From contig JAULBX010017636.1 in the NCBI GenBank assembly GCA_032358255.1, positions 1-64,000 of the forward strand: a stretch of 64,000 nt of DNA. The letters are read 5' to 3'. This DNA comes from Heterotrichella gracilis. Its lineage: Eukaryota > Sar > Xanthophyceae > Tribonematales > Xanthonemataceae. Below are positions 48,913 to 58,902 of this stretch, in pieces (position 1 is the stretch's first letter; every line of letters begins with the position of its first letter). A model generated the notes under the pieces. The model saw only the letters and a program-made list of their open reading frames with translations. It did no database searches and was not told where the DNA came from. The translations under genes were made by a program, and so were the position numbers.

Positions 48913-51900
48913 ATGGATGATGACATATTCGCGTCGCTGTGTGGCGGCGTCAAGTTCAACAAGAAGCGCTTCACGAGGGAGGTGTCAGTATTCGAAAATA
49001 AGAGACATCACCAGAATGGTACTGACAAAACCGTGCGGCGGGCTCGCCAGTGGCGGCGTAGTGTCGATGCATATGCATGCAGGGTGTGGCCAAGTGGGTG
49101 CGGATGCCCTTTCGTGAGGCGGTACGCCTCTCCGTTGCCTGGTGTCGCATACTGTGTGTTATTTATGCATAACAAAACCCTGCGTGACCCCGCACTGTGC
49201 CCGTGCTGCCCCCTCACCTTAATATCCTACCCCACCCCACCCACCCCCACTTCAAGCCTGTGCCCCCCCACCACAGCACCACCCCCTGTCGCTGCCAGCA
49301 TACCCAAGAAGAAGCGGAAGAAGGGAGCCAAGCAGAACGGTAAGATTAGCACGCAAGGGCCTGCAAGTTACACTGCCTTTCCACACACACATACACACAC
49401 ACACACATACACACACAACACCGAAAACGCACACCTGCGTCACGCCAACTTCGCCTGCATAAAGCAAATTTCTTTTGTTTTATTAGACCCCTGTCAGCTG
49501 TTATGCGTGTTAGTCCCAAGTTGCACTTATTCCGCAAGTTGTTGTGCGACACTGTGTGGCCTGGTTCATTGACCCCCCGCCCCTGCAGGCGTCGCCCCCT
49601 TTGCTGGCAACCTGATTGCGTCCCCTGGCGCACCTGCAACCACCCTGCCTACCGAGGCTGGCGACGATGAGGATGAGGGAGGGGAGGTTGTGGTGCACAG
49701 CAACGACCCATTTGAGGTGCGCAGGTGGTTGCATGCACATAGCGGGCAGTGGTGGGGGTTCAGGGGTTGATAGGCCCGTGCGCCTGCTGCTGCTAGTGCC
49801 GCGTGTGTGCTTGGTGCATGGGTGGCAGCCACATACTGCATCTTGCATTGGCTGCTCTGATGGTATACAGTTAATGAGGATGGATCCTTAACACCTGGAT
49901 GTTAACTGTTATCAAGTATTATTTTCATTTTTTTCAAATCATTTTCATAATTCTTTCAAGTAAAATAATAGAAATCTCAGCCGTGAGACGAATAGGTGCT
50001 CAGCGCAAACCAACGTGGTCATGCCACATACATACACCTTGCGACGGCCATGGTGCATTGCCCCCATACTACTAGTGTTTCACCCTGGGGCCTGCCCTGC
50101 CCTCCCCTGCCTGCGCCCCCCTGACCTGTGCCCCCCTGGCAGGAGGCCAACGTGATCCGCAAGCAGCAGCGCATACGCGTGCAGGGCGAGAAGGTGCCGC
50201 GACCGCTCAAGGTACACACGCACTCTGCACATGGCGCCTGCGGCACAGCATCTGCATGCCCTGTCAGTGCCGCCACGCTTCCTTGCCTGTGCTTGGGTTG
50301 GCTTTGCTATCGCTATACCCTGTACCCGTACCCCGCTGGTGCTCAAGCTGGGACCCTATAGGCAGCTGCATCATGCATGTATGACCCAACTGCGACATGT
50401 AGATGTGACAGAAACTGCCTGCTGGCCGACTGCTGTTTACGCTGTATACAATGTTGCCTGTGCCTGATCCCATGCCACTCCCCATGCGCCCCCTGCAGTC
50501 CTTTGCCTGCCTGTCCACCCGCTATCAGTGCGGTGCGCGTGTGCTGGAGGCAGTGGCGCAGTCGGGCTGGCACCACCCCACACCCATCCAGTGCCAGGCG
50601 GTGCCGGTGCTGCTGGCGGGGAGGGAGCTGCTGGCGGTGGCGCCAACTGGTGAGGAGTATGTCATGATCACAAAAGGATGTGGCTGGGGGGAGGGGGGTG
50701 GGCGCATGGCTGGCGTGTGATGCCGTGGGCGGGGTGGCGTGCGCAGCCAATCGGTCCACTGGCGGAGATGGGATGGGAGCGCATGTTCCAGAAATCGGGT
50801 CCGGAATGCTTTGGTGCACATCGCAATAGATCAGGGGGAAAATGTGTCGTGTGTGTGCGACATGCCCTCACCCTAAACGCCTGATGCAGGGTCCGGCAAA
50901 ACCCTTGCCTTCCTGCTGCCCATCCTCCTCCTGGTGCAGCGGCTACAGGCGGAGGCCAAGGAGGGGGATGCAGGCCAGGAGGGCAGAGAGGGTGTGAAGG
51001 CGCTTGTGGTGAGCCCCACCCGTGAGCTGACTGCACAGACTGCGCGCTGCCTGGCTCGACTGTCCAAGGGGAGTGGGCTGAAGATGCGTGTGGTGGTGAA
51101 GGCCTCTGCCACCAGCGGAGACCTCAACAAGGTGGGTGTGGGGGATGGGATTGTGGGAGGACGTTAGGGGCTGGCTGTTACTACTTTGAACTATGAAAAT
51201 ACCTAACTATTTTTTTGTAAACAAAAGCTGGAGAATCAACTGCCATAAAATCTTCCTGGTGCTTTTGCTAAATCCGTTCGTTTGACATCAAACCGCATTA
51301 TTTCATTCGTCGTTTCATCAAGTAACAGAAATATGTTATAATTGCTTGACCTGAAAGGTGCCGAGGGAGCGAGTGCCCTTCCTCAAGGGAGCATGCTCAG
51401 CCTAATTTATTCACGAGGATCATAACCATGGTTCTTGTCCCAATTCCTCACTGGCCGGTCGTTTTTGGGACCGGCGCCTGATCCCTGCACCCCTGCCCAC
51501 CTCCCCTACAGGTTGACGTAGTCTTGTCGCCCCCCCTGCTGCTGGCTACCCTTGTGACCAGCGGCCAGCTGTCATGTGGTGGCGTGCGCATGGTGGTGCT
51601 TGACGAGGCTGACCGGCTGTTTGAGGGGGGATTCCTGCGACAGGTGGACGAGGTGCTGGCGGCATGTACACACAAGGATGTGGTGCGTTGGGGATGGGGT
51701 GATCTCCCAATGGTAGACATTGGTCTTGCATGCATTCTGCTTATGACGCGCATACGGTTTGCTTGTCCCACAGCATTCTTGTGGAAATCCTGCTCAGGGT
51801 GGTTGTTGTCCTGCTCAAGGGTACTGGTGGGCAGTGTTACCCTGTGAAGCTGTGTGTACGTGTCCCCACCAGCTCCACCCCCCTCCCTCAGGTGCGCGCC

Positions 51901-54344
51901 CTGTTCAGCGCCACCCTGCCAGAGGGGGTTGAGGCCCTGGCACGCACCCTCCTGCGACAGCCGCTGCGCGTGACGGTGGGGGAGCGAGGGGCTGCGGCGG
52001 CTGCGGTGCGCCAGCGGCTGCTGTTTGTTGGGCGGGAGGCGGGCAAGGGGCTGGCGCTGCGGCAGGTGGTGGAGGGAGGGCTGCGGCCGCCGGTGCTGCT
52101 GTTTGTGGCAACGCGTGAACGGGCGGAGGCGGTGCACAGGTGTGTGAGCGCGTGGGCATGGGTGGGTGGGTGCGGAGGGGATGGATTGTGGTGGTGCAGG
52201 GTAAGGGTGGAGTGGTGTGGATGTGCTGGGGAACCCGCCACAGCATGTTTGACTGGATGCTGTGCGCACGCGGATGAGGGTGCGAGCGAGCGAGGGTGGG
52301 GCGGAGCATTTGGCGTAACCTGGGTGAAAAGAGGGTAGTGGGGTCCCATATCCTGCTGCCATGTCATGTACGCATTGTTTGTTGCCAGGCATTCCTCCCC
52401 TTTTGCATAGCGCGTGGTGTGCCCACCCTGGCAGGGCTCCTTCACCCCTGCTGGCCGGTCACTGCCATGCCACAACCGAACACCAGCCCCGGTCGATTTC
52501 CCGCCACTGGCCTCTCTGTGCTGTGGTGGGCATGATCCCCGGAGTACATGACAGCTCAACAAACATCACAATACCACTCCTGTGCCTGCATCACTCTGGT
52601 GTGCAGCTGGGTAACAAGCGACATGGGTTCTCAAAAACACATTACTTACCCCATTTATATATCTATATCATATGAATTAGAGAGGCAATTTTTTTCCATC
52701 TTGAAAACATCTACGTGTATAGTATCGACCAGAAAAATAATAGCAGTGTGGAAGAGGTAAACATTTATTGCCAGTGCAATAATGTAACTCGGCTTCTCTG
52801 ATGATATTTTTGTTTTTGCCTGGTTATGAAATATCCCTAATTACCGTACTGGCGATAAAGGTTCGCCCCCCAATCCAGAAAACAATTATAAAGCATGGTT
52901 TTCAATTTCGCCCCAAGCAAATTTCGATTTTAAGAATTTCGCCCCACTCAAAATGTCGATTTTGGACGGCAGTTTTGCCTGAGTGCAGTGCGTTGAACGT
53001 CCTTGTAGCACTCTGTTCGTATCATTCTGTCGCATTCTCCCGAAATAGTCGACTTGCAGGTGCTTGTACGACACACGCATGCTTTCGAAAAAATGGTGCC
53101 CGGGATCACGATCCGAGCGGCAAACTATAGTCGTTCGTCGAGCGAACAGCACGAACAGTTAGATAGAGCCTTGAAAGAAGTTTTGACGATGTTTGAAGGG
53201 CCCTGTTTGGGTTTGGGCACCAACAGGAGCAATTATTGCCATTTTGCCCCGCAGGGAGACAATTTTAAAATCTACAATGCATTTCGCCCCATGCAAAATG
53301 ATCAATTATAAAATTTCGCCAAAAACAATTATAGAATTATTGGGGGCGAACCTTTATCGCCAGTACGGTAATCAAAACAGTGCAAGGCATTGGCGAGTAT
53401 TTGACTTCCTTCTCCGACCACCCATGTCGAGGAGCTAGGGAAAGGGTTGCGAGGTGCACCACTCTTGACCCCACCCTCCCCCTCTGCCCCCAGTGACCTG
53501 CAGGGCCAGGGGGTGCGCTGCGGGGTGATCCACGGGGAGATGGCCACGGGGGAGAGGGAGAGGGCAGTGGAGTCATTCCGTGCGGGTGCCACCTGGCTGC
53601 TTGTGGCCACCGACCTTGTTGGGCGTGGCATGGACTTCCTGGGTGTGAACACAGTGATCAACTACGACTTCCCCTGCTCCACCACGGACTACGTGCACAG
53701 GGTGGGGCGCACAGGCAGGGCGGGGCGGACAGGTGAGGACAAGGGGCAGGGGGTGTGGCTGTGTGTGGTTGGGCTAGGCAAAGAGTCCATTCAGCATGTT
53801 ACCTCTGGCAACTGTGTGGTGAGGGGCTGGTGATTGAGGTGCTCATCTGGACACGGGCTGCCCAGGGCGCCCTGTAGAAGCATGCAGATTCATGTAGGCG
53901 CATGCATTACCATGGTGCGTGCTTGGGTATGCATGCCTCTGTGTCCAGGGTCTGAGAGCTACCTGTTCCCCATAAGCATTGCTGCGGATTGGTCACCCTC
54001 CACTTGTGACCATGCACTCCCCTTTTGTTTCCCCAGGCGAGGCCGTCACCTTCTTCACTGAGCACGACAGCGCACGGGTGAGGGGGGTGGCGCATGTCAT
54101 ACGCGCAGCGGGGGGGGAGGTGGCGGACTGGATGCTGGCGCTCAAAGGGGGGGACAAGAAAAAGAAGAAGCGCAAGGGGACGGAAAGGGGGATGACAGAC
54201 GTGCTGGATGAGGGAGACGGGGGGGAGGGAGAGGAGGGGGATAGGGTGGAGCTGGCTGAGGAGCCTCCAAAAGAGAAACATAAGCAGCAAAGAAAGGGCA
54301 AGAGGGTGAAAGGCAAGGGGCAGAGACCGACAGATTCTGGATAG
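48913..54344 (+). CDS. ROK1: DEAD-box RNA helicase ROK1/DDX52 (18S rRNA processing)
   Basis: Ten exons join in phase to about 574 residues: 48913-49018, 49277-49339, 49589-49716, 50143-50211, 50499-50649, 50890-51131, 51512-51682, 51892-52139, 53494-53732 and 54037-54344. The ROK1-specific N-terminus (DIFASLCGGVKFNKKRF) is followed by a Lys-rich stretch, an acidic linker, and helicase motifs: Q motif (GWHHPTPIQCQ), I (APTGSGKT), Ia (PTRELTAQ), II (VLDEADRLFE), III (SAT), V (TDLVGRGMDF) and VI (HRVGRTGRAGR). The C-terminus is Lys/Glu-rich, as is usual for nucleolar helicases. ROK1 acts in early pre-40S assembly. Motif Ib, normally TPxR, reads SPPL here. Intron 8 (1354 bp) holds a MITE. The first Met (48913) begins the conserved N-terminus. 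Confidence 0.95.
49382..49418. repeat. (CA)n microsatellite in ROK1 intron 2
   Basis: A CA dinucleotide run interrupted by two CATA steps, just after the exon ending at 49339. Confidence 0.9.
52844..53368. mobile_element. MITE with ~30-bp terminal inverted repeats inside ROK1 intron 8
   Basis: The left end reads CCGTACTGGCGATAAAGGTT and the right end is its exact inverse, with the match continuing for about 30 bases through a C-rich tract. TA flanks both ends (52842-52843 and 53369-53370). The interior holds several copies of TTCGCCCC(A) in both halves and no transposase. At 525 bp it is a non-autonomous element. A TA target duplication fits Tc1/mariner-type elements, which is an inference. 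A related end lies at 61491-61514. Confidence 0.87.
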
Positions 54345-55506
54345 CATAGAGTTTTCAGGTAGCTGTGTTAGCAAGCAACAGCAAGGGAGCCCGCACCCAG
54401 TGTACAACACATGTATCATTAACGGCACCTGTACCTCCAGCAACAATCATGATCATGAATGATTCCTGCCTGCAATGTATGCCTCGTCCTATTATAGCTT
54501 GGCCCTCAACCGGCACTGGATTGAGCTCGTGGTATTTTACTAGCCTAGGCAAGCCAACCAACCATTATGGCATTGGCAAGTTCAAGTGTGAACTGTATAC
54601 ACATAATATGCATATTATGCCACAACTTGTCGTCATAGTTACTTTCGCAGCCTGTAAGTGTAAGGCTAAATGCACATGAAGCCGCGCAGCACTCAGTCTG
54701 GTGAATAATGCCAATGGCAAATGCATGGCATCTGCAGATCATGATATGCACCCAAGGCCTGCACTAATTTGTGCGGCACTGCCAGTTTGCATGCGGAGCC
54801 ATGATGTGCCGCATTGTGACGATTGCGCCATATGGCATTCAGTCTCGGAGTCTGCACTAAAAATGATTGTTGAAAATGGCCATCCAGAATGGAATTTCCA
54901 TGCATGTACATAACATATGGTCTATGTGACACACAGAATCGAAGCTGCACGTTTCATGGCATTGCTGATCATTGATGGTGGCGTGTTAACTGCATGGCCG
55001 CCTGCCAGCACAGCGTATCCACCACTGGCGCATTACTCCTGGATATTGATTCAATATAGCAATACAGCACTCTTGAATCAGAACTTCGCGCGTGCATATG
55101 CACGGCATGCTGCTGTACTAGGGCGTGCAAATCCCTGCAGACCCTCTACCATTGAACTCTAGATTGGGTATGAGCTGTACTACAAACTAATTGTTTGAAC
55201 ACTAAATACCATAACAAACCCAAGGCCTCTCCATTGAGGACTGGCATCCGAATTCCAGGCTGGCTGCACAAGAAGTGTGTGTGGCGGACCCCCTACCGCC
55301 CACCTGTGCCTTGCCAAGAAGCTGCACTACACAGGCATGCATCATGCATTGCATGCGCCACCTCCACCATACACTGCTCGAGGATGCAGGCTGCATGCCG
55401 CACCTCCACACTGCTGCAACTGCTGCAAGGCCAACGTACGCAACAGGTTGCGCCGGAAAATGTACTCCGAGGGCCTGCGCTGCGCTAGCGCTAACCCTGG
55501 ACCCCA
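54345..55506. other. Convergent intergenic region between ROK1 and the J-protein gene
   Basis: About 1.16 kb between facing stop codons. Two TGTAA words at 54653-54657 and 54659-54663, roughly 310 bases after the ROK1 stop, are good candidates for its poly(A) signal. Nothing else is recognised. Confidence 0.5.
54653..54663 (+). terminator. Candidate tandem TGTAA poly(A) signal of ROK1
   Basis: Two TGTAA words lie one base apart on the ROK1 strand, about 310 bases beyond the stop codon, a usual distance for chlorophyte 3' untranslated regions. Confidence 0.45.
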
Positions 55507-58129
55507 TCAAAGTCCCAGCTTCTTCTTCAGCTCTTGCATCATCACGTCGACATCCTCCTCGAAAGTCGGTTGGGGCCTGAAGCAGACAGGAACAGGGGTT
55601 CGACTAAATGGGATGCTGGGAGAGTAACTGGCTGCACCAGCACATACACACACTAACTCCAGCAGCGCTGCATCATGTGGCCAGAGACCTGCTCACAGCA
55701 ACGCAGAGGTGTGGTGAACAACCTGTATGGCGTGCAATGGTGGGTGCTGGATGGGTGCCAGTCCGCACTTTTTTGGCGCGCTGCTGTTTGCCCCACTCCC
55801 ACTCCCACTCCCACTGCGTGCCCCTTGACCACTCCCTGAGCCACCATTGCTGCTGCTGCCACGTGACGGTTGTGTGGAGGCAGAGTCCCCACCCCTTGAT
55901 TCCGCCTTGGTGCTCCCCCCCTGTCTCTCCTCCTCTGGCAGCCCCTTCTCCAGGAATTCAACAAACTCCTCGCCTATATCGTTAAGCTCCTCCCACAGGG
56001 ACTTGGAACCGCCGCCTGCACATGGGGAGGGGGGGAGGGGCATGGGTCTCAAAGGAAGGGGTGTGAACCTGGCGATGTGCAGGGCGAGCCGATATGACAG
56101 AAGGGGCAAGGCACACAGACAAACCCAGAAAATTCCTTTTCATACAACACTTTATGATCCAGAGAAAGAAAATCCTGTATTATTTACAAGAAGATAAATT
56201 TATATATATTTGTATCACTACCTTGATTTCCTAAACCAGTATTAAATCACATACTGAATCACACTATGCAGTTATATAAAGAAAAATATAAATAAACCAA
56301 AGAAAAAAAAACGATTAAATAAGATAAATTCACCCCACACTTCCCTACAAAACCCTGGTGCGCCTCGGAACACCCAGCTGCGATGCCGTACGAGAGGCAC
56401 GCACTGTCAACCCAATGCATGAAGTGCGGACACTGGCGGGGTGTGCCAGGCTGGCAGGGCACCATGGTGGTGATGGTGGCGAGGCGGATGTGGCCAGCTA
56501 TGCGGCCTCCCAGCCACCAGGATCCTCCCAACTAGAGGATCCTCCCATCCTGATTGTCACGCCGCACCTTTCCCCCCTTGCACCCAGCCCACAAAGCTTG
56601 CAATGTCTGCGGGGCCAGGGGGAGGCTGGGTGCAGCACAGGGCAGGCACCAAGTGAGACAACAATACACAGCATGCCTGCAACTACCCACTTCCTCCTGC
56701 ACATGCCAACCACATACATGCACATGGTACACAGCACCCCAGCCCCTTGCCACTCACCCTTCCCCCTGCTCCCCAGCCACGAGTCCAGCTCCTTGCCCAG
56801 GTCAGTGAACAGGTCACCCAGAGACATGTCGGGCTCAGGCGGGGGGGCGCCGGCACCGCCCCTGCTGGCCCCGGCGCTGCTGCCATTTGACCGCGTCCAA
56901 TCGCGCGCGAAGGAGTCCCAGTCAGCGCCGCCAAAGCCCCCGCCAGACTGCAGCAGGGAGTGGGCGATGTTGGGGTGGGGCTGAGAGGTGCAACAGGGTG
57001 GGTGGGTGCATATGGGGGGGCGTGGTGTGCACTGCCTGCCCCACCATCACGACACAGGGCAGGGCAACGGAAGGGTGCAGGAGCAGTGCATGGCCATGCT
57101 GGGTGTGCCCGCACAGCAGGAGCATGCTGAATTGCCGCCATCCATACTGACTGTACACCAGGGGTGTGTGATTCATGCAGGGTGAGGCGGGGCACTGACC
57201 ACCCAGGTACTGCATGGCATGTTCACAGCGGGGCTCAGCGCAGTCACACACACAAAAAGTGTCCCTCCGCTCACCTTCTTCCTGTCATACTCCCTCCTGG
57301 CCTGAGGGTCGCTCAGGGTCTGATAGGCGGCCTTGCACTCTAGGAAACGCTGCTCCGCATCAGGCTGCAGGGAGGAGAGGGAAGGGGGGCATGCTCAGCC
57401 GTGATTGTGACACCACAGAAATAGTGTTTTAATAAAGTATCCATCGCATTTCTGCCACTGCATTACAAAGCCTCAACCTCGTGCGGGTGGCAGTGTGGCG
57501 GAACATGGGGCGGATGTGGGCTGCGCAGCTGGCGAGGCATGGGGCCTTGGCGGGGCATGGTGGTGGAGCATGTTGCAAAGGCATTGGGGTCCTGGGCATC
57601 TGCCCGTGCCGGACGGTGCAGCTCGGACAGCACGCCCGCTATAGCACACATGCTTGCCACGCATTCACATCTCCTCTCCACCCCACCTCCTCACCGCTTT
57701 GTTCACGTCTGGGTGCAGCTTGAGCGCCTTTTTCCTGTACGCCTTCTTCAGCTCCCCGGGTGTGACGCTGGGGGACACGCCCAGTACGCTGTAGTAGTCA
57801 ACAGCACCTGAGGCAGCGCATACGTGCAGAGGGGGGCGCCCGCGCCGGCGCTGATGTAACCTATTGGGGTGTGGGGTGGGATGGCGGTGGCAGTGGTGGC
57901 GGTGGGTGGTGGTGGTGGTGGGGCTGGGTGCCAGGGCAGCACAGGACGGTCTGCGTTGGGGGGTGGGAGGCTGGTCTGTGGAGCTGGCTGGTACATATTC
58001 GATTGGCTGCAAGACTAGTTCAGCCAGTGTGGCAGAGTGGTTGTGGTGCTGACACCCATGGGGAAGCTGGCACAGGGGCAGCATAACGCATGCATATGCA
58101 TATGCAAAGGGCGCGCTATGACAAGGCAA
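55507..58129 (-). CDS. Plastid-type J-domain (DnaJ/HSP40) protein
   Basis: Five exons join in phase: 57695-58129, 57275-57364, 56758-56947, 55769-56015 and 55507-55576, about 343 residues if the upstream Met at 58129 is used. The N-terminal ~105 residues are rich in His, Pro, Thr and Arg and end [14 protein letters not shown], a plausible transit-peptide cleavage region. A canonical J-domain follows ([20 protein letters not shown], the HPD motif at about 139-141, [18 protein letters not shown]). J-domains stimulate Hsp70 ATPase. The rest is acidic with GSGSGS repeats and conserved blocks [20 protein letters not shown] and [14 protein letters not shown] at the C-terminus. There is no Gly/Phe or zinc-finger domain, so it is a class C J-protein. 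The start is uncertain: a second in-frame Met lies at 58084, or a 5' exon may exist. Confidence 0.82.
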
Positions 58130-58902
58130 CCTCTGAACAGCAACTCAACAGTGCCTCCTTGACAGATAAGGCACTGCAAGATAGTAGCCAGCTGTGCAGC
58201 ATGCATGCTATGTTTTGCTGCGCCAGCAGGTGCGGTGCACCCACCTGTTCCTCGCCAGGCCCAGCTGGCACCAGGCACCGCTCACCACCACACCACTCAG
58301 CAGCATTGGCGCGCTGGCTCACCTCGGTGCCTGGTCGCACAGGGCTTGCAACAGGCTGGGGGCCAGGGACAGACGTTGTATGGTGCCACGATGAGATGGG
58401 AGAAAGTGCAACTAGCGCGCACTAGCAAAAACTGTACTTTGAGACGTTGAACTGGAGGAACTATGTGAGTTTATGCAGCTAGGAGAGAGTGGGTTCCTCT
58501 GGTAGAGTGTCGTCCAGTAGTTTCGAATGCCGTGCAGCTATGTTGGAAGCGCAGTGCCTGGTCTCAAGAGGGCTGCTGGTGCTGAAAGCCTGCACACCAA
58601 GAAACAAGGGGAGATGCAGCCGTTATGTTGACTCGACGCTATTTGAGGGTGCACTCAACAATCACCACAAATTATCGGTCGTCTTTTTTCCAGCTGGAAA
58701 AGTCTGTTTGTTTAAAAACAAATTAATTTCCAGTCGACAGGACGCCCTGCACTATCCTAATATGGCTGTCGAGTATACAAACACAGGTTGAACCTCGAAG
58801 GACAACGGACTTTTAACGCACGCCCTCGTCGACCCCGTGACGGACCTCCCACATCCTGCCAACAATTCCGCGGAGCTCCGCTGCGATAGTGTGGTGGCCA
58901 GC
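58130..58902. promoter_or_regulatory. Divergent intergenic region between the J-protein and selenium-binding genes
   Basis: About 0.77 kb between start codons pointing away from each other. It should contain both promoters. A weak palindrome, TTTGTTTAAAAACAAA, lies near 58710. No RNA gene is seen. Confidence 0.45.

Noticed and set aside
51448-52392. 314-codon minus-strand open frame
   Set aside because: Antisense shadow of ROK1 exons 7 and 8 and adjoining introns; low-complexity Pro/His/Thr composition.
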